Source: Mycolicibacterium septicum DSM 44393 (GTDB taxonomy: Bacteria; Actinomycetota; Actinomycetes; Mycobacteriales; Mycobacteriaceae). From it: DNA of 37,136 bases. The stretch is taken from assembly GCF_000455325.1 (NCBI RefSeq), contig NZ_HG322952.1, positions 504,443 through 541,578 of the forward strand, read 5' to 3'. Of this stretch, positions 15,510 through 23,406 are shown in pieces; position 1 is the first letter of the stretch; each line of letters opens with the position of its first letter. The translations under genes were made by a program, and so were the position numbers. The notes below the pieces were generated by a model that was not told the origin of the DNA, ran no database searches, and worked only from the letters and a program-made list of their open reading frames with translations.

Positions 15510-15639
15510 AGCAATCCCCCAACTGGCCAATCTGCTCCCCGAGGCTAACCGAATCGGCTGGGTTGAGCCCAGGGGCTGAGCAAGTATGCCATTGCGAACT
15601 GGCGTCGACCAAGAGCGGGGCGGTCTCCCGTTGTCCACC

Positions 15640-15661
15640 AACCGGCCATCAACCGGCCATC
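15640..15661. repeat. 11-bp tandem duplication
   Basis: AACCGGCCATC occurs twice in a row and spans the stop codon of the SDR gene. The rest of the 139-bp space between the SDR and the EspC-like gene holds only a weak CTGGG/CCCAG hairpin (about 15569-15583). Confidence 0.6.
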
Positions 15662-16386
15662 GTCAAGCCCCCACTGACACTGAGGACTTGGCCAGTAATG
15701 AAGCTGGCATCGTCGGAAGCGAAGAAGAGCACAGCCTTGGCGACCTCCTCCGGTTCCGCGAGCCGGCGGAACGGGATGGCCCTGATCAGCCCGTCGCGGA
15801 CCTTGTCCGGAAGCGAATGGAACAGCGGGGTGTCTGTCGGTCCAGGGCAAACACAGTTGACGTTGATCTGATGACGGGCCATCTCGCGTGCGAGCGACTT
15901 GGTGAAGGCGATCAAGCCGCCCTTGGTGCCTGCGTACACCGTCTCCCCGAGACTGCCCACCCGCCCTGCATCACTGGCAATGTTGACGATCTTTGCCATA
16001 CCTCCCTCGGCGAGGATGGTTTCGAGGAAGGCGTGGGTGAGCCGGACGGGTCCGAGAAAGTTCACCGCGACCAACGCCTGCCACAGCGTGTCGTCGTTGG
16101 ACATGAACGGCTCGACCCGGTCGAAGCCCGCGGCATTGACGATGACGGCGGGTGCTCCGTGCGCGGCCACGACGTCGTCGCGCAGTGTGCTCACCGCCTT
16201 CGGGTCGGCCAGGTCGACCACGTACGCGGTGGCGTTCGCACAGTCCTGGACGGTCTGGGCGAGGCCCGCTCCATCCCGGTCCACCGCCGCGACGGTGGCG
16301 CCGGCCTCGGCCAGTGCGGTCGCGATGGCGCGGCCGATCCCCGATGCCGCACCCGTGACGACGGCGACTTTGTTGTCGAATCGCAT
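15649..16386 (-). CDS. Short-chain dehydrogenase/reductase (classical SDR)
   Basis: 245 residues with the complete classical SDR set: TGAASGIG cofactor loop (residues 11-18), DL after beta-3, VNAAG, IASDAG with the catalytic Ser, Y-x3-K as YAGTK, and CPGPTDTP. Asp at the end of beta-2 (VDRDG) favours NAD(H). The C-terminus VLSVSGGLTMAG is usual for tetrameric FabG-like enzymes. It is divergent from a crotonase-family gene, so the pair may act in one CoA-thioester or alcohol degradation route. Confidence 0.9.
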   Translation of the reverse strand: MRFDNKVAVVTGAASGIGRAIATALAEAGATVAAVDRDGAGLAQTVQDCANATAYVVDLADPKAVSTLRDDVVAAHGAPAVIVNAAGFDRVEPFMSNDDTLWQALVAVNFLGPVRLTHAFLETILAEGGMAKIVNIASDAGRVGSLGETVYAGTKGGLIAFTKSLAREMARHQINVNCVCPGPTDTPLFHSLPDKVRDGLIRAIPFRRLAEPEEVAKAVLFFASDDASFITGQVLSVSGGLTMAG

Positions 16387-16471
16387 TACCCGACCTCCCG
16401 ATCTGCGGTGGTGTGGACGCTGATGCCACTATCGGCCGCCCGGCACAGAAAATCAACCGATTGGTCGAGAA

Positions 16472-16501
16472 TTGACTTAAGTGGTCGAAAAACCGTAGCT
16501 T
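16472..16501 (+). promoter_or_regulatory. Sigma-A-like promoter of the crotonase gene
   Basis: TTGACT (16472-16477) and TAGCTT (16496-16501) with an 18-bp spacer. A transcript from here would carry a leader of about 45 bases with an AGGAGGG ribosome site near 16539, before ATG 16555. Confidence 0.6.
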
Positions 16502-16554
16502 CGGTTGAACAGAGCGCGCGCATGCCGTGCGTGCAGACAGGAGGGACACCCACC

Positions 16555-17352
16555 ATGGATTTCTCTGACTACCAACAGTTGACGGTGACCCGCCGCGACA
16601 ACGGCGTCCTGCTGATCACGCTGAACCGGCCGGAGAAGTACAACGCCGCCGATGAGGGCATGCACACCGAGTTGGCCAACATCTGGAAGGACGTGGCAGC
16701 CGACCCGCAGACCCGGGTCGCGGTGATCACCGGCGCGGGCAAGGCATTCAGCGCGGGCGGCGATCTCGCCATGGTCGAGCGGATGGCCGGCGACTACGAC
16801 CGGGTGTCCCACATGCTCGGCGAGATGAGCGATCTGGTCTACAACATGATCAACTGCGACAAGCCGATCGTGTCCGCGATCAACGGCGTCGCGGTCGGGG
16901 CCGGCGCAGTGGCCGCCTTGCTGGCCGACGTCGCGATCATCGCCGAGGACGCCCGGATCGGTGACGGGCACGTCAAGCTCGGCGTGGCCGCCGGCGATCA
17001 CGCCGCCATCATCTGGCCGCTGCTGGCCGGCACGGCGAAGGCCAAGTACTACCTGATGACCGGCGAGATGATCGGCGGCATCGAGGCCGAGCGGATCGGC
17101 ATGGTCGCCAAAGCCCTTCCGCGGGAGGAGGTTCTGGACGAGGCCCTGCGGATCGCCGACAACCTGGCCACCGGGGCCCAGCAGGCGATCCGGCTGACCA
17201 AGCGTGCGCTCAACAACTGGTTGCGCAACGCAGGCCCGATTTTCGACCAGTCCGCGGCCTACGAGATGTTGACCTTCCTCGGGCCGGACGTGGTGGAGGG
17301 TTACACGGCCCTGCGGGAAAAGCGCGCGCCGCAATTCCCGTCGGCTCAATAG
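16555..17352 (+). CDS. Enoyl-CoA hydratase/isomerase (crotonase) family protein
   Basis: 265 residues with the crotonase fold: LLITLNRPEKYNAADEGM, the first oxyanion strand VITGAGKAFSAGGDL, and the second INGVAVGAGAVAALLADVAIIAED. The two glutamates that act in true enoyl-CoA hydratases are not in place: the GCEL-type Glu is within AGAVAA, and the P-E of the FG.PE motif reads IGDGHVKLG. It may therefore catalyse another crotonase reaction or bind CoA esters differently. ATG 16555 has a strong AGGAGGG ribosome site. It converges with a TetR gene, overlapping by 7 bp. Confidence 0.88.
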   Translation: MDFSDYQQLTVTRRDNGVLLITLNRPEKYNAADEGMHTELANIWKDVAADPQTRVAVITGAGKAFSAGGDLAMVERMAGDYDRVSHMLGEMSDLVYNMINCDKPIVSAINGVAVGAGAVAALLADVAIIAEDARIGDGHVKLGVAAGDHAAIIWPLLAGTAKAKYYLMTGEMIGGIEAERIGMVAKALPREEVLDEALRIADNLATGAQQAIRLTKRALNNWLRNAGPIFDQSAAYEMLTFLGPDVVEGYTALREKRAPQFPSAQ

Positions 17353-17960
17353 AACAGGCACAGCGCACGGTCGACGATCGCGGCGCGCAGTTCCGCGCGG
17401 TCGTCGTCGTGCATCCCCGGACCGATCCACACCGAGGACTGGTTCAGGACGCCGTGCAGGCACTGCAAGGCGACATTGACGTCGGGACAGGTGAATTCGC
17501 CGTCGGCCACACCCTGTTCCACCACCCGCCGGAACACCGCGTCATGGCGACGCCGCATGTCCTTCATCGGCTCATCGAAGACCTCCGGCCAGCCCCGCGG
17601 CCAGGAGAACACCGCGGCCACCTCGGGTGCGGTCTCGGTGAGGATGCGGATCTGCTCATCGATCAGGGCCGCCAGGTGCTCGCGAGCGCCAGCCTCCCCG
17701 ATGGCATCCTCACGGGCCCCGAGCCGCTGCAGCACTTCCTCGGTCAGGGTCTCCAGCGCGGCGGCAACCAGGGCATCCTTTGATGAAAAGTAGTGGTAGA
17801 GAGTGGCCTTGGCGATGTCGGTCTGCTCGGCGACATCTTCCAGGCTCATCCCCTGGTAGCCGGATTCGGTGAGGATCCGGGTGGCCGTCTTGACGATCTC
17901 GGCCTTGCGCCGGTCACGACGGCGCGCCACGCGACTGGAGCCCGCGGGCTGATCCTCCAC
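17346..17960 (-). CDS. TetR/AcrR-family transcriptional regulator
   Basis: 204 residues from GTG 17960. The N-terminal HTH (KAEIVKTATRILTESGYQGMSLEDVAEQTDIAKATLYHYFSSKDAL) is canonical TetR, preceded by a basic RRRDRRK stretch. The ligand domain is all-helical and of normal length. It is convergent with the crotonase gene and 48 bp downstream of an XRE-family gene on the same strand. It likely controls the neighbouring SDR/crotonase genes; the ligand may be an acyl-CoA, but nothing in the sequence proves it. Confidence 0.88.
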   Translation of the reverse strand: MEDQPAGSSRVARRRDRRKAEIVKTATRILTESGYQGMSLEDVAEQTDIAKATLYHYFSSKDALVAAALETLTEEVLQRLGAREDAIGEAGAREHLAALIDEQIRILTETAPEVAAVFSWPRGWPEVFDEPMKDMRRRHDAVFRRVVEQGVADGEFTCPDVNVALQCLHGVLNQSSVWIGPGMHDDDRAELRAAIVDRALCLFY

Positions 17961-18008
17961 GGCCCCATCCTAGCCAGGCCCGGTCGACTATTCGACCGCA
18001 TGGACGAA

Positions 18009-18845
18009 TCACACTGCCGGCGCTCCAACCACCGAGAGCAACTGCAGTTTCTCGTAGCTCTCGCTGCCCGGTGCGGCGGTGTAGACCAGCAGCGAGTGGG
18101 ACTGGTCAGGGTCCAGCAGAATCTGGCAATTGAGTTCCAGACTCCCGACCTCAGGGTGCCGATAGCGCTTGACGTCTCGCGGCCTGATGCCGACCTCGTG
18201 CCGGTTCCACAGGAGCCTGAACTCCTCGCTTTCGGCGGAGAGCAGTTCGGCGTATCCGGCGGCCTTCGAATCAGGACCGCGCAGTGCGAGCACGCCGCGA
18301 AGCCCGGAAACGTACATCCGCGAGTAGAACTGGTGATCTTCCGGCGGGTAGATGCAGCGCACGGCCGCGTCGGTGAACCAGCGATACCCGATGCTGCGAG
18401 ACGGCCCGGTGTACCGGCAGAGGTCGCCGGCAAGGGCGACGCCGAGCGGAGTCTGCCGCAGCGTCTCCCCCAACTCGGTGACGATCTCAGCCGGGGTGTC
18501 GGTGAGCCGGTCGAAGATTCGCAGCATTCCGGGGCTGATGTGGTCACTGCTCGACCCACGCACCGGAGGCTGATGCCCGGCAAGACGGAAGAGGTGGTCA
18601 CGCTCGTCAAGAGACAGATGGAGCCCCTGTGCAATCGAGGCGATCATCTGCTCCGAGGGCTGCGGGCCGCGTTCGCGCTCCAGCCGCGAGTAATAGTCGG
18701 TCGACATGTGGCACAGCGCGGCGACTTCCTCGCGCCGCAGCCCGCTCGTTCGGCGGCGTTGTCCACGTGGGAGCCCGACGTCCTCGGGTTGTAAGGCCCC
18801 GCGACGGCGGACGAGGAATTCTGCCAGCCCGGCTCGATCGATCAT
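18009..18845 (-). CDS. XRE-family regulator with MmyB-like ligand domain (first copy)
   Basis: 278 residues. HTH at about 10-75 (LVRRRGALQPEDVGL..., RRTSGLRREEVAALCHMSTDYYSRLERERGPQPSEQMIASIAQGL), followed by a PAS-like MmyB ligand-binding domain (GYRWFTDAAVRCIYPPEDH..., FRLLWNRHEV, KRYRHPEVGSLEL). ATG 18845 was chosen over 18854 because the GAGAAG ribosome site is then nine bases away. It is divergent from an SDR gene with a 6-bp-arm dyad in the 87-bp gap, the usual arrangement in which such regulators control the adjacent oxidoreductase. Confidence 0.88.
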   Translation of the reverse strand: MIDRAGLAEFLVRRRGALQPEDVGLPRGQRRRTSGLRREEVAALCHMSTDYYSRLERERGPQPSEQMIASIAQGLHLSLDERDHLFRLAGHQPPVRGSSSDHISPGMLRIFDRLTDTPAEIVTELGETLRQTPLGVALAGDLCRYTGPSRSIGYRWFTDAAVRCIYPPEDHQFYSRMYVSGLRGVLALRGPDSKAAGYAELLSAESEEFRLLWNRHEVGIRPRDVKRYRHPEVGSLELNCQILLDPDQSHSLLVYTAAPGSESYEKLQLLSVVGAPAV

Positions 18846-18878
18846 GCATGCCATCTTCTCTCGGGCCGGATCGCTCAG

Positions 18879-18899
18879 CCACGGATCATCAGACCGTGG
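18879..18899. promoter_or_regulatory. Dyad between the XRE regulator and the SDR gene
   Basis: CCACGG-N9-CCGTGG is a perfect 6-bp inverted repeat, directly followed by a GATACG -10-like element for the SDR gene. Candidate operator for the divergent XRE/MmyB regulator. Confidence 0.5.
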
Positions 18900-18932
18900 A
18901 TACGGCCGGTTCCGGCGGGCAATCTCGAGCAC

Positions 18933-19874
18933 ATGCCAACCGATTACGACATCACGATCGAGGACATGTCCGGCAAGCGTGCGGTGGTGACCGGCGCGAG
19001 CGACGGCATCGGCCTCGGCATCGCGTCGAGGCTCGCCGCTGCAGGCGCCGACGTGGTCATGCCGGTCCGAAACCCGCGCAAGGGCGAGGCAGCCGTCGCC
19101 AAGATCCGCGAACAGCATCCGCACGCGAAGCTGACGCTGGAGGAGCTCGACCTGTCCTCGCTGGCGTCGGTGGCAGCGCTCGGTGGGAAACTGTGCGCCG
19201 AGGGGGCTCCGATTCACCTGCTCGTCAACAACGCCGGGGTGATGACCCCGCCTGACCGGCAGACCACCGCTGAAGGGTTCGAGCTGCAGTTCGGCACGAA
19301 CCACCTGGGCCATTTCGCGCTCACCGCCCACCTGCTGCCTCTCCTCAGGGCCGGCCGGGCACGGGTGACGTCTCAGACCAGCGTCGCCGCCCGCAGCGGC
19401 GCCATCAACTGGAACGACTTGAACTGGGAGCGCGGCTACGACGGCATGGCCGCCTATCGGCAGTCCAAGATCGCGCTCGGGTTGTTCGGGCTTGAGCTCA
19501 GCCGTCGCAGCGCGGCCTCGGGCTGGGGGATCACCAGCAACATCTCGCACCCGGGCGTCGCCCCCACCAACCTGTTGGCGGCACGCCCGGAAGTCGGGCG
19601 CGCCAAGGACACCGTCGGCGTGCGGCTGATCCGGTGGTTCTCGGCCCGAGGTCTGATCGTGGGGACCGTGGACAGCGCGCAACTGCCTGCGCTGATGGCC
19701 GCCGCTTCACCAGACGCCAAGGACAGCGCCTTCTACGGGCCCCAATGGCCGGGGCACGTCGGCGGCCCTCCCGGGGAACAGAAGCTCTGGAAGCCGCTGC
19801 GCGACAACGATGCCGCGTCCCGGCTATGGACGGTGTCGGAAGAACTCACCGATGTCACTTTCGCGTCGGGCTAG
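18933..19874 (+). CDS. Short-chain dehydrogenase, retinol-dehydrogenase-like
   Basis: 313 residues, an extended-length classical SDR. TGASDGIGLGIA (cofactor loop), VRNPRKGE (Arg at the end of beta-2, favouring NADP(H)), LDLSS, LVNNAGVM, TNHLGHFALT, QTSVAARSG with the catalytic Ser, and Y-x3-K as YRQSK. The C-terminal extension (FYGPQWPGHVGGPPGEQKLW) is typical of actinobacterial RDH/protochlorophyllide-reductase-like SDRs acting on bulky hydrophobic alcohols or ketones. It overlaps the convergent XRE gene by 20 bp and is divergent from another one. Confidence 0.9.
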   Translation: MPTDYDITIEDMSGKRAVVTGASDGIGLGIASRLAAAGADVVMPVRNPRKGEAAVAKIREQHPHAKLTLEELDLSSLASVAALGGKLCAEGAPIHLLVNNAGVMTPPDRQTTAEGFELQFGTNHLGHFALTAHLLPLLRAGRARVTSQTSVAARSGAINWNDLNWERGYDGMAAYRQSKIALGLFGLELSRRSAASGWGITSNISHPGVAPTNLLAARPEVGRAKDTVGVRLIRWFSARGLIVGTVDSAQLPALMAAASPDAKDSAFYGPQWPGHVGGPPGEQKLWKPLRDNDAASRLWTVSEELTDVTFASG

Positions 19875-20682
19875 GCGCACTCCAACTCGCCATGATGCTC
19901 AACGCCTGCGCGGACGGGGAATTCGGTTCGGCGGTGTATCCGACGAGCGAAAGCCCCGGCGCCGCAGCGACCTCGAATACGTTGTAGGTGAGCGTGAGAT
20001 CACCGAACTCAGGATGACCGAACCGTTTGACGCCGTGCCGGTGGGTGGTCACGTTGTGGGCCGCCCACCGGGCGCGGAACTCGACGCTCTGGGTGGCGAG
20101 CTCCCCGACGATCTGCGTGATGGCCGCGGAGTGTGGATCCCGGGCTGCCTCAGCCTGCAGCAGGCCGACCGCTTCGTCGGCACTGCGCTCCCATTCTGGA
20201 AACACTTGTGCAGCAGCAGAATCGAAGAATATGAACCTGGCAAAGTTGGGCCGCCCGAGCGCCCTGTCGTACAGGGGTGAGTACAGCAGTCGCCCCAGTG
20301 GGTTCGCGGCCAGGATGTCGAGGTTCCCGTCGAGAACGATCGCCGGGGAACCGGCCATGCCATCCATCAAGGCCTGAACGCCCTCGGGCAGCTTCTTGAC
20401 CGCCGCGCGCTTGTTCCGCGTCGATGTGCGCGTGCCGGCCCCGGCTCGGACGAGGTCGAAGAAGTGAACCGTCTCGTCGTCGGAGAGCCGCAAAGCCCTG
20501 CTGATCGCCTGCAGTACCTCGTCAGAGACACCGGCGACGTTGCCGCGTTCGATCTGCGTGTAGTACTCGGTGCTCACGCCGGCGAGCTGAGCGGCCTCCT
20601 CGCGCCGCAGGCCAGGCACCCGGCGTCGCACGCCAGGGGCCAACCCGACCTGCTCCGGGGTGATCTTCGCGCGACGGGTCAT
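19855..20682 (-). CDS. XRE-family regulator with MmyB-like ligand domain (second copy, short N-terminus)
   Basis: 275 residues from ATG 20682. HTH (RRRVPGLRREEAAQLAGVSTEYYTQIERGNVAGVSDEVLQAISRAL), a linker, and an MmyB PAS-like domain (GNLDILAANPLGRLLYSPLY, RARWAAHNV, KRFGHPEFGDLTL). Family members normally have about 12 more residues before TRRAKITPEQ. Here those residues appear in another frame: ATG 20711 reads MDIAKDSRS and stops, while the frame of the gene reads FLM just before TRRAK. A one-base deletion (or two-base insertion) would explain this, so the gene may have lost its normal start but could still be made from ATG 20682. Confidence 0.85.
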   Translation of the reverse strand: MTRRAKITPEQVGLAPGVRRRVPGLRREEAAQLAGVSTEYYTQIERGNVAGVSDEVLQAISRALRLSDDETVHFFDLVRAGAGTRTSTRNKRAAVKKLPEGVQALMDGMAGSPAIVLDGNLDILAANPLGRLLYSPLYDRALGRPNFARFIFFDSAAAQVFPEWERSADEAVGLLQAEAARDPHSAAITQIVGELATQSVEFRARWAAHNVTTHRHGVKRFGHPEFGDLTLTYNVFEVAAAPGLSLVGYTAEPNSPSAQALSIMASWSAPSPTRK

Positions 20683-20721
20683 CAGGAACGGCTGTCCTTG
20701 GCGATGTCCATGCCCTCACAG

Positions 20722-20784
20722 TAGGGAAACACCGCGCCCGTAGGCAGGGGTTGCCGGTCCCCCCTATAAGCAGCGTCTCCCCTA
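20722..20784. promoter_or_regulatory. TAGGGG/CCCCTA repeats before the alpha/beta hydrolase
   Basis: TAGGGA (20722), CAGGGG (20745), CCCCTA (20761) and CCCCTA (20779) lie in the 138-bp divergent region. The last two are direct repeats 18 bp apart and face the first two in inverted orientation. Possible binding sites for the divergent XRE regulator. Confidence 0.35.
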
Positions 20785-20849
20785 CCCCAACAGCAAGCTC
20801 GTAGCGTCGGGATATCGCCAGATTCATCGAACAGAGAGAAGGCAGCGAG

Positions 20850-21764
20850 ATGACCGACAACGCCGCACAGGAAGCATTCGACGGATTCGTCGAGTTGTGG
20901 ACCACCGGAACGACGGCGGGCCGCCGCGCACCCGTGCTCCGCCGCCCCGACGAGGTGGGCCTGCAGTACGAGGACGTGGTCTTCCCGTCGATGGATGGTG
21001 TGCCGCTTGAGGGTTGGTTCATCCCGGCGGATTCGGACCGGCTGATCATCCACAACCACTTCCTGCCCGGAAATCGGTACGGCTACCCGGGTCACCTACC
21101 CGAGTTCGGCGGCCTTGGCGGTTTCGAGGTGAGCTTCCTGCCGGAGTACAAGGCCCTGCACGACGCGGGCTACAACGTCCTGGCCTACGACATCCGCAAC
21201 CACGGGATGAGCGGGCAGGGCAACGGCGGCATCGCCGGTATCGGGCTGACCGAGTACCGCGACGTCATCGGATCGCTGCGCTACGCCGCGGCCAGGCCCG
21301 ACACAAAGGGCATGAAGAAGGTGCTGCTGTCGGTGTGCCTGGGTGCGGATTCCACCGCCGTCGCGTGGTCCAAGCACCCCGAAGAGTTCTCCGAGATCCA
21401 AGCCATGGTCATGCTGCAACCCGTGTCCGGTAACTACATCGTCGAGGAGTTCGTCAAGGGCATCGGCATGGAGGACGGCTACGCCAAATTCGACAAGGCC
21501 GTCCACGAGCGCACCGGGTTCCACCTGTCCGAGCAGTCCCCGCTGGAGCACGTGAAGGCGGTGACGATGCCGACGCTGGTGGCCCAGGTTCACGACGACG
21601 TCATGACGCGACCGCAGGACGTGCAGGACATCTTCGACGCCATCCCCGTCGAGGAGAAGGCCCTGCACTGGATCACCGGAACCGACCGCCGATTCGACGG
21701 CTACAACTACTTCGGCGTGCATCCCGAGATTCCGATCGAATGGTTCGACAAGCACGTCAAGTGA
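20850..21764 (+). CDS. Alpha/beta hydrolase with a cysteine nucleophile elbow
   Basis: 304 residues, cytoplasmic. The fold shows as EDVVFPSMDGVPLEGWFIP, NVLAYDIRNHGMS, the nucleophile elbow LLSVCLGADS, VAQVHDDVM and a C-terminal FGVHPE. At the elbow the usual G-x-S-x-G reads S161-V-C163-L-G165, placing Cys where Ser normally sits, as in dienelactone hydrolases. Substrate unknown. ATG 20850 is preceded by GAGAGAAGG. It is divergent from the second XRE regulator and followed after 68 bp by a TetR gene on the same strand. Confidence 0.85.
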   Translation: MTDNAAQEAFDGFVELWTTGTTAGRRAPVLRRPDEVGLQYEDVVFPSMDGVPLEGWFIPADSDRLIIHNHFLPGNRYGYPGHLPEFGGLGGFEVSFLPEYKALHDAGYNVLAYDIRNHGMSGQGNGGIAGIGLTEYRDVIGSLRYAAARPDTKGMKKVLLSVCLGADSTAVAWSKHPEEFSEIQAMVMLQPVSGNYIVEEFVKGIGMEDGYAKFDKAVHERTGFHLSEQSPLEHVKAVTMPTLVAQVHDDVMTRPQDVQDIFDAIPVEEKALHWITGTDRRFDGYNYFGVHPEIPIEWFDKHVK

Positions 21765-21778
21765 TCCCGTAGTTCGAT

Positions 21779-21825
21779 TTCGCTGACACTCGTCATTGAC
21801 GGCTGTCAGCGAATCGGCGTACGGT
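21779..21825 (+). promoter_or_regulatory. TetR operator candidate and promoter of the TetR-diiron operon
   Basis: TTCGCTGACA (21779-21788) and TGTCAGCGAA (21804-21813) are perfect 10-bp inverted arms with a 15-base spacer. TTGACG (21796-21801) and TACGGT (21820-21825), 18 bp apart, form a promoter whose -35 lies between the arms. TACGGT is seven bases before ATG 21833, fitting a leaderless autoregulated mRNA. Confidence 0.7.
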
Positions 21826-21832
21826 GGCCGCC

Positions 21833-22441
21833 ATGACGTTGCGACAAGCACCACCCGTGGCCGAATCACCGGCCCGGGGCGTCCGTGAGGCGCGCCGGAT
21901 CGAAACCCGGGCCCGCTTGTTCGACGCTGCGCTGGCCGAGATTTCGGACCGGGGCCTGGCCGCGGCCGACGTCAGCGCGATCGCGGCTGCGGCGGGTGTG
22001 GCGAGGGGAACGTTCTACTTCCATTTCCCGACCAAGGAGCACGTTCTCTTCGAGGCGGAACGCGACGAGGAGACCCGGATCGTCCGCGAACTCGACAAGG
22101 CCACGGGAGATCTGGAGTCGATCCTCACCCAAGTCGTCCGTCGTGTCCTCAGCGCCGAACGACGGTTGGGCGGAGCGGTTTTCCGGGACATGCTCGGCCT
22201 GCACTTCTCCTCGATGCGTCCGGTCGAAGACGAGTTGGCGCGGCACCCGCTCGCAGAGTTCCTGGTCGGGGTGATCAGCCGTTCGCAAGCGGCAGGGCAG
22301 GTGCCTGCCGACCGCAATGCGGGCGAACTCGCGACGTTCTTCCTCACCGGGCTGTTCGCATTGCTCGCCACGGGCGTATTCGACGCAGCACTGCTGAACC
22401 GTTATGTCACAACGATTGTCAAGGGGATGGAGAACCGATGA
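21833..22441 (+). CDS. TetR-family transcriptional regulator
   Basis: 202 residues. HTH: ETRARLFDAALAEISDRGLAAADVSAIAAAAGVARGTFYFHFPTKEHVLF, a canonical TetR N-terminus, after a short disordered lead. An alternative GTG at 21824 adds only three residues. Its stop overlaps the start of the diiron-protein gene (ATGA, 22438-22441), so the two are one operon. It sits directly behind the strongest inverted repeat of the region, so autoregulation is likely; the nearby alpha/beta hydrolase may also be a target. Confidence 0.9.
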   Translation: MTLRQAPPVAESPARGVREARRIETRARLFDAALAEISDRGLAAADVSAIAAAAGVARGTFYFHFPTKEHVLFEAERDEETRIVRELDKATGDLESILTQVVRRVLSAERRLGGAVFRDMLGLHFSSMRPVEDELARHPLAEFLVGVISRSQAAGQVPADRNAGELATFFLTGLFALLATGVFDAALLNRYVTTIVKGMENR

Positions 22442-23262
22442 ATCGCACAGGCATCGAGGGCTACCGGGATTTCCTGGCCAGGCGCGACGGCGAGGCCGAC
22501 CTGCTCAACAGGCGGTTGGCGAATCGGGAGCGGTTCTTCGCCGAACTCGAGGCGAACCCCGTCCGGTCAACCCGTCCCGCCGACCGGACGATCTTCCTCC
22601 GCAACCTGCGCCGTCGACGCCCGGAACCGGGCCTGGACCGCAAGATGCTGTTTCTGCTGGCGACCGCCAAGCTCAATAAGGCTGAACGGTTCGGCGTAGG
22701 GCTCGGCGAAACCTACGGACGCAACAGCGACGAGGATCTGCCGCCGGAGAACGTCTACCTCGAACTCGAAGAGCACTATCACACCCGGCTGTTGGCATAC
22801 GCGCTCGACGTCTTCGACCTGACCTTCCAGGTCGTCCCGCCGCCATTCGTGATGCGCCAGTTCGTGAAGACAGGAGTGTTCCTCCCCGAGCGGCTCGGCT
22901 TCATGTTCGTCGGGGCCGCAGAGATGGCGGGCTGCATCATGTTTGACGAATTGCGCCGCGCCGGCGCCGAGCTCTTCGCCGACGAACCCGAGGTCGCCGA
23001 ACGGATCGAACTACTCTACAGCGAGATCCTCACCGATGAGATCGGCCATGTCGGCTACTGCGCGTCCCGGTGCACATCGGCGGAGCGCGCGGTCATGCGC
23101 CGGGCCTACCCCCTCATCGGACGGCTGTTCGCCCGCCAGACCGCCGAGATCAGCCTGCTGATCGACACCGAGGCATTACACGCACGCCTCGACCGGCCCT
23201 TCGATGTCGAAGAACTCACGGCCGGTCTGGGCAACGAGACGTACCTCGTCGCACACCCGTGA
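22438..23262 (+). CDS. Ferritin-like diiron protein, putative oxygenase
   Basis: 274 residues, all-helical, no signal peptide. Candidate iron ligands follow the four-helix diiron pattern: E83 (NKAERFG), E112-x2-H115 (ELEEHYH), E162 (GAAEMAG) and E201-x2-H204 (LTDEIGH). This resembles AurF/ferritin-like N- or C-oxygenases, but I cannot assign a family with confidence. Its reaction and redox partner are unknown. The ATGA overlap with the TetR gene shows it is that regulator's main target. After it come 144 bp without a gene, holding inverted repeats. Confidence 0.75.
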   Translation: MNRTGIEGYRDFLARRDGEADLLNRRLANRERFFAELEANPVRSTRPADRTIFLRNLRRRRPEPGLDRKMLFLLATAKLNKAERFGVGLGETYGRNSDEDLPPENVYLELEEHYHTRLLAYALDVFDLTFQVVPPPFVMRQFVKTGVFLPERLGFMFVGAAEMAGCIMFDELRRAGAELFADEPEVAERIELLYSEILTDEIGHVGYCASRCTSAERAVMRRAYPLIGRLFARQTAEISLLIDTEALHARLDRPFDVEELTAGLGNETYLVAHP

Positions 23263-23266
23263 GGTC

Positions 23267-23351
23267 AAGACTGCTGATCCAGCGCCCTGCGACGAATGTG
23301 CAGTCTTTCGCGGCAGATTCACGGGTTTCGCATCGATAAGCGACACATTCG
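23267..23351. other. Inverted repeats between convergent genes
   Basis: AAGACTG/CAGTCTT (23267-23273, 23301-23307) and CGAATGTG/CACATTCG (23293-23300, 23344-23351) are two interlocked inverted repeats between the convergent diiron-protein and TetR genes. They could form alternative hairpins ending transcription from either side; no T-tract is present. Confidence 0.4.
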
Positions 23352-23406
23352 CCACAGCGTCTAACGGACGAACTGTTCCAACGGATGCACACTCCGTCAC
23401 ACGACA

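Noticed and set aside
15586..16554. Plus-strand open frame continuous with the crotonase gene
   Set aside because: It is antisense to a clear SDR; the crotonase family N-terminus and AGGAGGG site place the start at 16555.
18846..19682. Long minus-strand extension of the first XRE gene over the SDR
   Set aside because: Shadow of the SDR gene; the regulator family N-terminus and a ribosome site fit ATG 18845.
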